Shown: positions 1 through 12,714, numbered from the stretch's first letter. The stretch is 59,520 nucleotides of DNA from an uncultured Collinsella sp. (GCA_900546115.1 URBQ01000014.1:1-59520); one strand, 5' to 3'. Notes: a model not told the origin generated them from the sequence alone. A program made the numbers and translations.

Positions 1-4892
<4,892 letters not shown>

Positions 4893-4918
4893 TTTCCTAG
4901 TACGTTAACCGCCCTTCC

Positions 4919-4956
4919 AAAGACCCGCTTCCCAACAGGGGAGCGGGTCTTTTTTG
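4919..4956 (+). terminator. Rho-independent terminator after rpoC
   Basis: Perfect stem AAAGACCCGCT / AGCGGGTCTTT with a short loop and a run of six T. It closes the rpoBC transcript 27 bases after the rpoC stop. Confidence 0.9.
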
Positions 4957-4962
4957 GTGAGG

Positions 4963-5154
4963 AACGTTGCCCCGACGAGCACGTCGGATTCCCGGAACGG
5001 GCGGCCCGCTGTTAAAGTTTGTCGCGAGTTCCGCACGCAAAGGAAAGCACTTAATGTGCTTTCCGTCTTGTGCAGGACTGTAGAGCAGCAAACTTAAACA
5101 GCGGGCCGCCCGTTCCGGGAATCCGCCCCCGCGCACAGAAGGGGATTCCTTTTG
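4963..5154 (+). repeat. Long structured repeat, copy 1
   Basis: A 192-base element that has a same-length partner at 6907-7098 and a related one at 24192-24342. A 35-base outer stem (4987-5021 with 5089-5123, one mismatch) encloses a conserved head. The head contains TCGCGAGTTCCGCAC, a hairpin at 5042-5064 (GGAAAGCAC/GTGCTTTCC around TTAAT) and GCAGGACTGTAGAGCAG. The flanks add a small hairpin (CCGACG/CGTCGG) before and a conserved block (GGATTCCTTTTG) after. Open reading frames across it have no coding character. It may be a non-coding RNA or a miniature mobile element; the Rfam Collinsella-1 motif is worth comparing. Confidence 0.85.
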
Positions 5155-5188
5155 CCAATAAGGGACAGGTTTATTTTGGTAGGTTTTT
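5154..5188 (-). repeat. Short palindromic repeat family B, copy 1 (inverted)
   Basis: The reverse complement reads AACCTACCAAAA-taaacctgtccctta-TTGGC, a hairpin with weakened arms. Two better copies lie at 6862-6906 and 42825-42873. This copy sits immediately inside structured repeat copy 1, pointing toward the sigma factor gene. Confidence 0.7.
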
Positions 5189-5200
5189 CCTGCTTGGATT

Positions 5201-5229
5201 TGAAACATTTCGTTCGGCCAAAGCGTATC
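5201..5229 (+). promoter_or_regulatory. ECF-type promoter ahead of the sigma factor gene
   Basis: TGAAAC at 5201-5206 and CGTATC at 5224-5229 are separated by 17 bases. This matches the general -35/-10 pattern used by SigW/RpoE-type ECF sigma factors (TGAAAC, N16-17, CGTA) and lies about 50 bases upstream of the sigma start. Autoregulation is therefore the simplest reading. It was recognised by eye only. Confidence 0.55.
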
Positions 5230-5277
5230 TATGGTGAGGACCTCATCAAGAACCATCAGCGTCACCGGGAGGTGATT

Positions 5278-5715
5278 ATGGAAGAACAAGCTTTTAGACA
5301 GGCGGTTGAAGACCACCGTGATGTCGTGTTTCGGATCGCCTTGACGTACCTGCGCGATCGCGCCGATGCCGACGATATTGCCCAAGATGTCTTTCTTAAG
5401 TTGCTTAAAAGCGATGGACACTTTGAAAGTTGGGAACATCTTCGCCGCTGGCTTATCCGGGTCACGATCAATGAATGCAAGTCTCTCTTTCGAAAACCGT
5501 GGAGGCGCGTGGAGGATATCGAGAATCTGACCGATTCGCTCTTGGCGGCGCAGGACGAGACTAAGACCGTCCTGTCGGACGTCATGCGGCTTCCGGAACG
5601 ATTCCGTATCCCCATCGTGCTCTATTACTATCTGGGCTTCTCGACTTCAGAGATTGCCGAGTTATTGCATGTGCCAGCCGCGACCGTTAGAACGCGTTTA
5701 GCTCGCGGTAGATAG
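5278..5715 (+). CDS. ECF-family RNA polymerase sigma factor, truncated at the C-terminus
   Basis: A small alternative sigma factor of 145 residues. Region 2 is near residues 10-75 (AYTYLRDRADADDIAQDVFL-like segment and WLIRVTINECKS); region 4 is at 104-145 with the helix-turn-helix STSEIAELLHVPAATVRTRL. The start is ATG 5278 with GGGAGGT just before it; in-frame starts further upstream lie inside repeats. The frame stops at TAG (5713) directly after LARGR, but past the stop it continues KLKFILEEGG, the usual tail of these proteins. The stop therefore looks like a point mutation that removes the last dozen residues. The next gene encodes its probable membrane anti-sigma factor, starting 31 bases on. 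Function is likely but possibly reduced. Confidence 0.85.
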   Translation: MEEQAFRQAVEDHRDVVFRIALTYLRDRADADDIAQDVFLKLLKSDGHFESWEHLRRWLIRVTINECKSLFRKPWRRVEDIENLTDSLLAAQDETKTVLSDVMRLPERFRIPIVLYYYLGFSTSEIAELLHVPAATVRTRLARGR

Positions 5716-5746
5716 AAGCTCAAATTCATCCTAGAGGAGGGCGGCC

Positions 5747-6823
5747 GTGAAATCCAATCAAATCAAGCAGGCCTTCGAGTCCATCCAAGCCGATAGCGAT
5801 CTTGCCGACCGTGTTATTGATGCTGCTGCGGGTGAGCCGCTTCATCGAAAGGGCCACGCGAAGCCTCTCTATGTTGCCGTAATCGGATGCCTTGCCGGAG
5901 TGCTGGCGACCGGAGGGGTCGCCTACGCTGTTGTCAATTCCAGTTATTTTGCCTCTGCCTGGGGAAACCATGGCAACGGAGAGTCCGTTACCTGGACAAA
6001 TGGCGGCTCGTCGGGGACGAAATATACCTACACCAGAGAGTTTGGTGATGGTATCGCGCCCCAAAGCCTGGAGGGTGCAGTCCAGAAGGTCAATCTGTCC
6101 GTCGAGGGCAACGGCTATACGCTCGACATTCATGAGATGGCAATCGACGAGAACGGTTGCGGTGCTGTGACGTTTACATTGTCCAATCCGAATGGCGTTA
6201 ACTACTACAAGCCGGCGGCAGAGCTTGGCGAACTTGTTCTCTATGGTGAAGAAGAAGGGGGCGTCAGTACACCCAGCATGAACTTCGGCGAGGAATGGGC
6301 TGATACACGCTGCACCATTGATAAAGACACATCAAGCGACACGGTCATTAACGGCACGATGTACTTTGCATCTTGGAATCGCGATCGAGATTTACGACAT
6401 GCGGTCACCTGGAATATCAGTTGGACGGAGGGCAAAGGTGAGGATGCGAAGGTGATCGAGGTATCGACGCCAGAGTTTAACGTCGGAGCGCACGTCGATA
6501 CAAAGGAGCTCCGCTCCGACGACTCGCCTCTCGAGATCAGCCCGTTTTCCATCCAGACGCACATCGATGATCTGGGCTATGAAGCAGTTGATCATAAACT
6601 GACCGTCAGCTACAAGGATGGATCGGAGCAGATTATCGAAGATGACGACGCAGGGGCGTACAACTTCTATGTTTCGATGGCACGCAATAGCGGAGAGAAC
6701 ATCTGGGTTCCGACAAGGCTCATCAATGTCGATCAGGTTGTATCGGTAACCCTTGAGGGAACGAGGTGCACATCAACAGGCGAGACTCAAACGGAAGAAC
6801 CCTTTACCATCGTCTACTCGTAA
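5747..6823 (+). CDS. Membrane-anchored anti-sigma factor-like protein (DUF4179-type)
   Basis: A 358-residue protein starting at GTG 5747 behind a GAGGAGGG site. It has a short cytoplasmic N-terminus of about 38 residues (QIKQAFESIQAD at the start), one membrane segment at about 40-63 (YVAVIGCLAGVLATGGVAYA), and a long extracytoplasmic region rich in beta-type, Asp/Thr-rich sequence. This layout and its position directly after an ECF sigma gene fit the DUF4179 family of predicted anti-sigma factors, in which the N-terminus would hold the sigma and the outside domain would sense an envelope signal. No ligand can be named. The pair has its own terminator (6830) and is bracketed by repeats, which suggests a self-contained cassette. 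Confidence 0.75.
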   Translation: MKSNQIKQAFESIQADSDLADRVIDAAAGEPLHRKGHAKPLYVAVIGCLAGVLATGGVAYAVVNSSYFASAWGNHGNGESVTWTNGGSSGTKYTYTREFGDGIAPQSLEGAVQKVNLSVEGNGYTLDIHEMAIDENGCGAVTFTLSNPNGVNYYKPAAELGELVLYGEEEGGVSTPSMNFGEEWADTRCTIDKDTSSDTVINGTMYFASWNRDRDLRHAVTWNISWTEGKGEDAKVIEVSTPEFNVGAHVDTKELRSDDSPLEISPFSIQTHIDDLGYEAVDHKLTVSYKDGSEQIIEDDDAGAYNFYVSMARNSGENIWVPTRLINVDQVVSVTLEGTRCTSTGETQTEEPFTIVYS

Positions 6824-6829
6824 GGCTTG

Positions 6830-6861
6830 AGGCCGCTTCCCACTAGGGGAAGCGGCCTTTT
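6830..6861 (+). terminator. Terminator after the sigma/anti-sigma pair
   Basis: Stem AGGCCGCTTCCC / GGGGAAGCGGCCT followed by TTTT, starting 6 bases after the anti-sigma stop. Confidence 0.85.
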
Positions 6862-6906
6862 CCCAGATAAAACCTGCCAAAACAAACCTGTCCCTTTTTG
6901 GCAGGT
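6862..6906 (+). repeat. Short palindromic repeat family B, copy 2
   Basis: Reads CCCAGATAAAACCTGCCAAAA, then a centre containing acctgtccct, then TTGGCAGGT. The AACCTGCCAAA and TTTGGCAGGT arms pair. It directly precedes structured repeat copy 2 and is in opposite orientation to the copy at 5154-5188. Confidence 0.75.
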
Positions 6907-7098
6907 AACGTTGCCCCGACGAGCGCGTCGGATTCCCGGCCCGGGCGGCGCGGGGGTTAAGTTTGTCGCGAGTTCCGCACGAGCCGGAGGCCACTTAATG
7001 TGGCCTCCGTGCGAGCCAGGACTGTAGAGCAGCAAACTTAACCCCTGTGCCGTCCGGCCCGGGGATCCGCCCCCGCGCACAGGAGGGGATTCCTTTTG
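6907..7098 (+). repeat. Long structured repeat, copy 2
   Basis: Also 192 bases, same orientation as copy 1. The outer arms 6931-6965 and 7033-7067 pair although their GC-rich part differs from copy 1. The inner hairpin 6986-7008 is GGAGGCCAC/GTGGCCTCC, so both sides changed together relative to copy 1. The blocks TCGCGAGTTCCGCACG and CAGGACTGTAGAGCAG are unchanged. Confidence 0.85.
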
Positions 7099-7125
7099 TG
7101 TAGGCTTTGCGGAAATGTGCCAATT

Positions 7126-7144
7126 TTGGGATACGCCCGGCGGC
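7126..7144 (+). promoter_or_regulatory. GGATACGCCCG motif upstream of rpsL
   Basis: The 11-base string GGATACGCCCG followed by a GC-rich stretch and CGTG recurs, nearly unchanged, ahead of rplC (24395-24413) and rplB (26260-26278), in each case in a ribosomal protein leader. Here it lies just upstream of the rpsL promoter. Its role is unknown. Confidence 0.4.
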
Positions 7145-7152
7145 GTGGTCTG

Positions 7153-7181
7153 TTGACGGCACAGCTAACGCCACGTATCCT
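7153..7181 (+). promoter_or_regulatory. Promoter of the rpsL-rpsG-fusA-rpsJ operon
   Basis: TTGACG (7153-7158) and TATCCT (7176-7181) with an exact 17-base spacer, about 95 bases before the rpsL start. It matches the housekeeping sigma consensus well. Confidence 0.7.
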
Positions 7182-7274
7182 ATCGAACTGCGTGTTTCGT
7201 AGGGGGATGCTGACCCCTCGATTCAAGCCGTTGCACTTTACAGAAAGCTGGAATCATTCGAGAAGGAGTACGCT

Positions 7275-7652
7275 TTGCCTACTATTAACCAGCTGGTTCG
7301 CCAGGGCCGTCGTTCCGTGCCCAAGAAGTCCAAGAACGCTGCTCTGCAGCACAACTCCCAGAAGCGCGGCGTGTGCACCCGCGTCTTCACCACGAGCCCC
7401 AAGAAGCCGAACTCGGCTCTTCGTAAGGTTGCCCGTGTTCGCCTTGTCAACGGCATCGAAGTTACTGCTTACATCCCGGGTGAGGGCCACAACCTGCAGG
7501 AGCACTCCATCGTGCTCGTCCGCGGCGGTCGTGTCCGTGACCTCCCTGGTGTCCGTTATCACGTCATCCGTGGCGCCTACGACGCTGCTCCGGTCCAGAA
7601 CCGTATGCAGGCCCGTTCCAAGTACGGTGCTAAGCGCCCCAAGGCTAAATAA
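7275..7652 (+). CDS. rpsL: Ribosomal protein S12
   Basis: S12 of the 30S decoding centre, 125 residues and full length. Start is TTG 7275 with AAGGAG at 7263-7268. The decoding loop TTSPKKPNSALRK places Lys at position 43, the usual streptomycin-sensitive residue. At the second classic site the protein has Arg88 (GGRVRDLPG) where Escherichia, Bacillus, Thermus and Mycobacterium have Lys. It is the first gene of the str operon and is followed by rpsG after 73 bases. Confidence 0.98.
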   Translation: MPTINQLVRQGRRSVPKKSKNAALQHNSQKRGVCTRVFTTSPKKPNSALRKVARVRLVNGIEVTAYIPGEGHNLQEHSIVLVRGGRVRDLPGVRYHVIRGAYDAAPVQNRMQARSKYGAKRPKAK

Positions 7653-7725
7653 GCCAGATAACGTTTTGATACTTTCGCCGTGTGCCGCCTAAGGGCCGCA
7701 CGGTAGACACTTAAGGAGATTTCAC

Positions 7726-8199
7726 ATGCCGCGTCGTGCAGCAGCTAATCGTCGTGAGGTTCAGCCTGACGCCGTTTACAACAACCGCCTGGTGACTCAG
7801 CTCATCAACAAGGTCCTTCTTGACGGCAAGAAGGCCACCGCTGAGCGCATCGTTTACACCGCTTTCGAGATCGTTGCCGAGAAGTCCGAGGGTGGCGACG
7901 CTCTCGCTACCTTCAAGAAGGCTATGGACAACGTCAAGCCCACGCTCGAGGTTAAGCCCAAGCGTGTCGGTGGCGCTACCTATCAGGTCCCGATGGAGGT
8001 CAACTCCCGTCGTTCCACCGCTCTGGGTATCCGCTGGATCGTCAACTTCTCCCGCGCTCGCAAGGAGAAGACCATGGCCGAGCGTCTCGCCAACGAGATC
8101 CTCGACGCCTCCAACGGCCTGGGCGCTTCCGTCAAGAAGCGTGAGGACGTCTTCAAGATGGCCGAGGCCAACCGCGCGTTCTCTCACTATCGTTGGTAA
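7726..8199 (+). CDS. rpsG: Ribosomal protein S7
   Basis: S7, which binds the 3' major domain of 16S rRNA and lines the E site; 157 residues, normal length. MPRRAAANRREVQPDAVYNN is the typical N-terminus and the protein ends with SHYRW. Start ATG with AAGGAG upstream. It lies between rpsL and fusA as in the standard str operon, 19 bases before fusA. Confidence 0.98.
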   Translation: MPRRAAANRREVQPDAVYNNRLVTQLINKVLLDGKKATAERIVYTAFEIVAEKSEGGDALATFKKAMDNVKPTLEVKPKRVGGATYQVPMEVNSRRSTALGIRWIVNFSRARKEKTMAERLANEILDASNGLGASVKKREDVFKMAEANRAFSHYRW

Positions 8200-8218
8200 G
8201 TTAAGGTAAGGAACTAAC

Positions 8219-10318
8219 ATGGCTAAGCCTAAGTACAAGCTTTCCGATACCCGTAACATCGGCATCATGGCTCACATCGATGCCGGTAAGACCACCACGA
8301 CCGAGCGTATTCTTTACTACACCGGTAAGACCCACAAGATCGGTGAGGTCCATGAGGGTGCTGCCACCATGGACTGGATGGTTCAGGAGCAGGAGCGCGG
8401 CGTAACCATTACCTCCGCTGCTACCACGTGCTTCTGGAACAAGGACGGTAAGGACTACCGCATCCAGATCATCGACACCCCGGGCCACGTTGACTTCACC
8501 GCCGAGGTCGAGCGCTGCCTGCGCGTCCTCGATGGCGCTGTCGCCGTCTTCGACGCCGTTGCCGGCGTTCAGCCCCAGTCTGAGACCGTTTGGCGTCAGG
8601 CTTCTACCTTCAACGTCCCCCGCATCGCCTTCATCAACAAGTATGACCGCGTGGGCGCTGACTTCTTCAACGCTATCGAGACCATGAAGGATCGTCTCGA
8701 CGCTAACGCCGTGGCCGCTCAGGTCCCGATGGGCGCCGAGGAAAACTTCTGGGGCGTCATCGACCTGGTCACCATGACCGCATGGGACTTCAAGGCCGAC
8801 GAGAAGGGTATGACCTACCCCGAGCCGATGGACGAGATCCCGGCTGAGTTTGCCGACATCGCTGCCACCAAGCGCGAGGAGCTCCTTGACGCTGCTGCCA
8901 GCTTTGACGATGAGCTCATGGAGAAGATCCTCATGGAGGAGGACTTCACCGTCGAGGAGCTCAAGGCTGCTCTGCGCAAGGGCGTTCTGGCCAACGAGCT
9001 CAACCTCGTCTTCGTGGGCTCCGCCTACAAGAACAAGGGCGTTCAGGAGCTGCTCGACGCTGTCGTCGACTACCTGCCCAGCCCGCTCGACGTTGAGGCC
9101 GTCACCGGTACCGATCCGGACACCGGCGAGGAGATCCAGCGTCATCCTTCCTTCGACGAGCCCTTCTCCGGCCTGGTCTTCAAGATCATGACCGACCCGT
9201 TCGTCGGTAAGCTCACCTACGTCCGCGTTTACTCCGGCCGCGCTGAGTCCGGCTCCTACGTGGTCAACGCTTCCAACGGTCAGCGCGAGCGCCTCGGCCG
9301 CATTCTCGAGATGAACGCCGCCGAGCGTATCGACCGTGACGACGCTGCCGCCGGCGACATCGTCGCTTGCGTCGGCTTCAAGAACTCCACCACCGGTGAC
9401 ACCCTGTGCGCCGAGGGCAAGGAGATCGTCCTCGAGAAGATCGAGTTCGCTAAGCCCGTTATCGACGTTGCCATTGAGCCCAAGACCAAGGCCGAGCAGG
9501 ACAAGATGTCCCTGGCTCTGACCAAGCTCGCCGAGGAGGACCCGACCTTCCAGGTGTCCACCAACCACGAGACCGGCCAGACCATCATCGCCGGCATGGG
9601 CGAGCTGCACCTCGAGATCATCGTCGACCGTCTGCTCCGTGAGTTCAAGGTTGACGCTAACGTTGGTAAGCCCCAGGTTGCCTACCGCGAGACCGCTGGT
9701 CACGACGTCGAGAAGGCTGAGGGCAAGTTCGTCCGTCAGTCCGGTGGTCGCGGTCAGTACGGCCACGCCGTCATCAAGCTCGAGAAGATGGAGGAGGGCT
9801 TCGGCTACGAGTTCGTCAACGCTATCGTCGGCGGCGTCGTGCCCAAGGAGTACATCCCGTCCATCGACAAGGGCATCCAGGAGGCCCTGAACACCGGTGT
9901 TATCGCCGGCTTCCCGGTCCTCGACGTCAAGGTCACCCTGTTCGACGGTTCTTACCACGAGGTCGACTCCTCCGAGGCCGCCTTTAAGATCGCCGGTTCC
10001 ATGGCTATCAAGGACGCCCTCAAGAAGTCCGACCCGCAGCTGCTCGAGCCGATCATGGCTGTCGAGGTCGAGACCCCCGAGCAGTACATGGGCGACGTTA
10101 TGGGCAACCTCTCCGGTCGCCGCGGCAAGATCGAGGGCATGGAGGATCGCAAGAACAGCAAGCTCATCCGTGCCAAGGTGCCGCTGGGCGAGATGTTCGG
10201 TTACGCTACCGACCTTCGCTCCCAGACCCAGGGCCGTGCATCCTACACGATGCAGTTCGACTCTTATGAGCCCGCGCCCAAGTCCATCGTGGACGAGGTC
10301 ATGAGCAAGAACGCCTAA
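8219..10318 (+). CDS. fusA: Elongation factor G
   Basis: Translocation GTPase, 699 residues, complete. P-loop AHIDAGKT at residues 18-25, DTPGH with the catalytic His90, and the guanine-specificity motif NKYD at 140-143 (NKMD in most species). Domains II to V follow with the conserved GMGELHLEI segment. Start ATG 8219 with AAGGAAC before it. The usual next gene, tuf, is absent: rpsJ starts only 60 bases after the stop. Confidence 0.98.
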   Translation: MAKPKYKLSDTRNIGIMAHIDAGKTTTTERILYYTGKTHKIGEVHEGAATMDWMVQEQERGVTITSAATTCFWNKDGKDYRIQIIDTPGHVDFTAEVERCLRVLDGAVAVFDAVAGVQPQSETVWRQASTFNVPRIAFINKYDRVGADFFNAIETMKDRLDANAVAAQVPMGAEENFWGVIDLVTMTAWDFKADEKGMTYPEPMDEIPAEFADIAATKREELLDAAASFDDELMEKILMEEDFTVEELKAALRKGVLANELNLVFVGSAYKNKGVQELLDAVVDYLPSPLDVEAVTGTDPDTGEEIQRHPSFDEPFSGLVFKIMTDPFVGKLTYVRVYSGRAESGSYVVNASNGQRERLGRILEMNAAERIDRDDAAAGDIVACVGFKNSTTGDTLCAEGKEIVLEKIEFAKPVIDVAIEPKTKAEQDKMSLALTKLAEEDPTFQVSTNHETGQTIIAGMGELHLEIIVDRLLREFKVDANVGKPQVAYRETAGHDVEKAEGKFVRQSGGRGQYGHAVIKLEKMEEGFGYEFVNAIVGGVVPKEYIPSIDKGIQEALNTGVIAGFPVLDVKVTLFDGSYHEVDSSEAAFKIAGSMAIKDALKKSDPQLLEPIMAVEVETPEQYMGDVMGNLSGRRGKIEGMEDRKNSKLIRAKVPLGEMFGYATDLRSQTQGRASYTMQFDSYEPAPKSIVDEVMSKNA

Positions 10319-10378
10319 GTTCGAGCTCCCTGTTACGTAATCCGCGAGAGCATCTCTCGCACTCTTTGGAGGTTTAAG

Positions 10379-10687
10379 TTGGCTACCCAGAAGATCCGCA
10401 TTCGCCTCAAGGGCTATGATCACGAGGTCGTCGATCAGTCCGCGAAGCTCATCGTCGAGACCGCTCAGAAGACCGGCGCTCGCGTTTCCGGTCCTGTCCC
10501 CCTGCCCACCGAGCGCAACCTGTACACGGTTATCCGCTCGCCGCACGTGAACAAGGACTCCCGTGAGCAGTTCGAGATGCGCACCCACAAGCGCCTCATC
10601 GACATCCTCGACCCCACCTCGGGCACCGTTGATTCGCTTATGCGTCTCGACCTCCCCGCTGGCGTCGACATCGACATCAAGCTCTAA
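10379..10687 (+). CDS. rpsJ: Ribosomal protein S10
   Basis: S10, 102 residues, 30S head protein that also acts with NusB in antitermination. Characteristic segments are QKIRIRLKGYDHEVVD and HVNKDSREQFEMRTHKR. Start is TTG 10379 with GGAGG at 10368-10372. It is attached to the end of the str operon and followed at once by a strong terminator. Its normal downstream partners rplC-rplD lie 13.9 kb away, so the S10 operon is split after its first gene. Confidence 0.98.
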   Translation: MATQKIRIRLKGYDHEVVDQSAKLIVETAQKTGARVSGPVPLPTERNLYTVIRSPHVNKDSREQFEMRTHKRLIDILDPTSGTVDSLMRLDLPAGVDIDIKL

Positions 10688-10706
10688 GCGATATCGCTCA
10701 TAGCTT

Positions 10707-10747
10707 AAAGGGCCCCGCTGCCGCTACGGTAGCGGGGCCCTTTTGTT
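10707..10747 (+). terminator. Strong terminator after rpsJ
   Basis: AAAGGGCCCCGCT ... AGCGGGGCCCTTTT, a perfect GC-rich stem with a T-rich tail. It ends the str transcript before the convergent birA gene and may serve both directions. Confidence 0.92.
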
Positions 10748-10803
10748 TTGCATGATGGGTTTGGATCGCCGGGTAAGGCTGCCGAGCGGCTGGCTGTGGC
10801 GAC

Positions 10804-11580
10804 CTACTCACTCAAGGGGCGCAATGACGCTTCCTCAAAATGGAAGGATCGCAAGCCGTCTTCTGTTTCGATGCACGCACGACCAAAGCCATCGACCGTT
10901 TTAAAGATGCCTCGCGCCAGCTCGTCACCGGCAGGGGAGCGGGCGATAACGTGCTTTCCAATCCAATTGAGGTGAGCGACATATTCGCCGTGGACGGGCG
11001 CGAGCGGTCCGGTGTTTTCTTCCATGGCGTTGAGACGTTCTGCCCAGGCATCTATAGCGTCTATAACTGCGTGATAGACCTCATCGAGGAGCATGTCGAC
11101 AGCTGGAACGTTCTCGTTAAGGTCCGAGAGACCGATTGCCGGCAGGCCGCCATCGGGCACCTCTTGGGGCGCATAGTTCACATTGACACCAATGCCACAG
11201 ACGGCGAAAGGTTTGCCTTCGTTATCGCGTGCGGCCTCGACCAGAATGCCGCCGAGTTTGCGTCCACGCGCGACCAGGTCGTTGGGCCATTTGAGGCCAA
11301 TCTCGTTTGCAAGACCCTGTTTTTCGAGCGCCTCGAGCACCGCTAGGCCGCTGACGGCAGCAAGACCAGAGTACTTCGCAGGATTAACGCATGGACGCAG
11401 GACAATCGAAAGCAATAGGTTGCCGGCGGTTGAATCCCACTTGTGGCCGCGCCGGCCGCGTCCTGCTGTCTGAGCCCGGGCGGCAAGTCCTGTGCCGTGC
11501 GGCGCTCCCTGTTTTCCTGCTTCGAGCAGGTCATCGTTGGTCGATCCGGTTACGTCGACTATCGTTAATTTGGCATCCAT
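10804..11580 (-). CDS. birA: Biotin--protein ligase, class I (no DNA-binding domain)
   Basis: Attaches biotin to the biotin carboxyl carrier protein; 258 residues. The biotinyl-AMP loop is GRGRRGHKW and the biotin-binding region includes LKWPNDL and GGILVE; a C-terminal SH3-like domain follows. No N-terminal helix-turn-helix is present, so it should not act as a repressor. Start ATG (complement of 11578-11580) with AGGAGG 11 bases upstream. It is divergent from the fatty acid operon, which includes its substrate accB. Confidence 0.92.
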   Translation of the reverse strand: MDAKLTIVDVTGSTNDDLLEAGKQGAPHGTGLAARAQTAGRGRRGHKWDSTAGNLLLSIVLRPCVNPAKYSGLAAVSGLAVLEALEKQGLANEIGLKWPNDLVARGRKLGGILVEAARDNEGKPFAVCGIGVNVNYAPQEVPDGGLPAIGLSDLNENVPAVDMLLDEVYHAVIDAIDAWAERLNAMEENTGPLAPVHGEYVAHLNWIGKHVIARSPAGDELARGIFKTVDGFGRACIETEDGLRSFHFEEASLRPLSE

Positions 11581-11672
11581 AACGGCTGCTACCTCCTTAA
11601 TGAATAAGTGAATAACGCAATGGTGTCGAGAGAGACACAATGTGAAGCCTTTGTCGCATTTGGACAATTTAA

Positions 11673-11738
11673 TGTTAACACGTTAACAACGACTGAAATG
11701 CGCTATCCTCTCTTGGTCGATGTAAACACGTCAACAAC
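11673..11738 (+). promoter_or_regulatory. Repeated palindromic site upstream of fabH (candidate operator)
   Basis: TGTTAACACGTTAACAAC (11673-11690) recurs as TGTAAACACGTCAACAAC (11721-11738), 48 bases later. GTTAACACGTTAAC is a near-perfect palindrome. A weak promoter-like TATCCT (11704-11709) lies between the copies, so a bound protein could block transcription of the fab operon. No dedicated regulator gene is adjacent. Confidence 0.5.
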
Positions 11739-11754
11739 TCAAAGGAGGTTAGTG

Positions 11755-12714
11755 ATGGGTTTCACGATTCTTGGAACAGGCTCGGCGCTTCCTAAGCGCA
11801 GTGTTTCCAATGACGAGCTGTCCGAGTTCCTCGATACCTCGGATGAGTGGATTTTTACCCGCACAGGTATTAAGAGTCGCCACGTCTGCACCACCGAGTC
11901 ACTTGACGACCTTGCCGTAGCGGCGAGCGAGCGGGCACTTCAGGTGTCCGGAATCGACGCGAGCCAGTTGGATCTGATCGTCTGCTCGACGACGACGGGT
12001 GACCACCTTGTTCCCGCCGAGGCGTGTGCCGTTGCTGAGCGACTGGGCGCGACGTGCCCTGCCTTCGATGTCTCGGCTGCCTGCGCCGGCTTCGTATTTG
12101 CGCTCGATGTTGCCGAGGGCTATATCGCCCGAGGACGAGCCAAGCATGTGCTTGTCGTTGCCGCCGAGCAGATGACGCGCGCGCTCGACTGGACCGACCG
12201 CGCCACCTGTGTGCTCTTTGGCGATGGGGCAGGCGCCGCGGTGATTGAGGCTGGGGGAGACAGCCCCCTTGCCGTTGAGCTTTCGACGGCGCCCGACGTC
12301 GAGACGTTGTGCGTTCCCGGTCTGGTCGGCACCTCGCCGTTTAAGGCCTCCGCAGATAGCGAGAGCGTGCTGTCCATGAATGGCCGCCGCGTGTTCAAGT
12401 TCGGCGTCAACGCGATTTGCGACACGGTCCATAAGCTTGCGAGCGATGCGGGCATTTCGGTCGAGGACATCGACCATTTTGTATTCCATCAGGCTAACGA
12501 ACGAATCCTGAGTCAGGCGGTCAAGCGCCTCGGTGTGCCAGACAAGCGCGTGGTTCGAACGCTGCGCGAGACCGGCAACATTTCGAGCGCATGCATTCCG
12601 CTTGCCCTCGACCGGCTGGCAAACGCCGGTGCACTTCACACGGGCGACACCATCGCCCTCGTTGGATTTGGCGCCGGTCTGGATATAGGTGGCTATCTAC
12701 TTCGTTGGAAGTAG
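11755..12714 (+). CDS. fabH: 3-oxoacyl-ACP synthase III
   Basis: Starts fatty acid synthesis by condensing a short acyl-CoA with malonyl-ACP; 319 residues. The catalytic triad is C110 (SAACAGF), H245 (FHQAN) and N275 (GNISSACIP). Start ATG 11755 with AAAGGAGG at 11741-11748; the open frame extends upstream without a ribosome site. It is the first gene of a co-directional operon of ten genes and lies behind the paired operator-like palindromes. Confidence 0.96.
   Translation: MGFTILGTGSALPKRSVSNDELSEFLDTSDEWIFTRTGIKSRHVCTTESLDDLAVAASERALQVSGIDASQLDLIVCSTTTGDHLVPAEACAVAERLGATCPAFDVSAACAGFVFALDVAEGYIARGRAKHVLVVAAEQMTRALDWTDRATCVLFGDGAGAAVIEAGGDSPLAVELSTAPDVETLCVPGLVGTSPFKASADSESVLSMNGRRVFKFGVNAICDTVHKLASDAGISVEDIDHFVFHQANERILSQAVKRLGVPDKRVVRTLRETGNISSACIPLALDRLANAGALHTGDTIALVGFGAGLDIGGYLLRWK

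Noticed and set aside
4963..5154. Retron-type msr/msd element, suggested by the long inverted repeats
   Set aside because: No reverse transcriptase gene lies next to any of the three copies.
6773..7080. Small proteins across the structured repeats, including a recurring QNKPVPFWQ-like peptide
   Set aside because: The peptide arises from translation of palindromic repeat family B in any copy, with no ribosome site; the sequence is better explained as non-coding repeat.
8201..10588. A 795-residue open frame antisense to fusA
   Set aside because: It is a shadow of the high-GC codon pattern of fusA, with low-complexity Leu/Gly/Asp/Val composition and no ribosome site.
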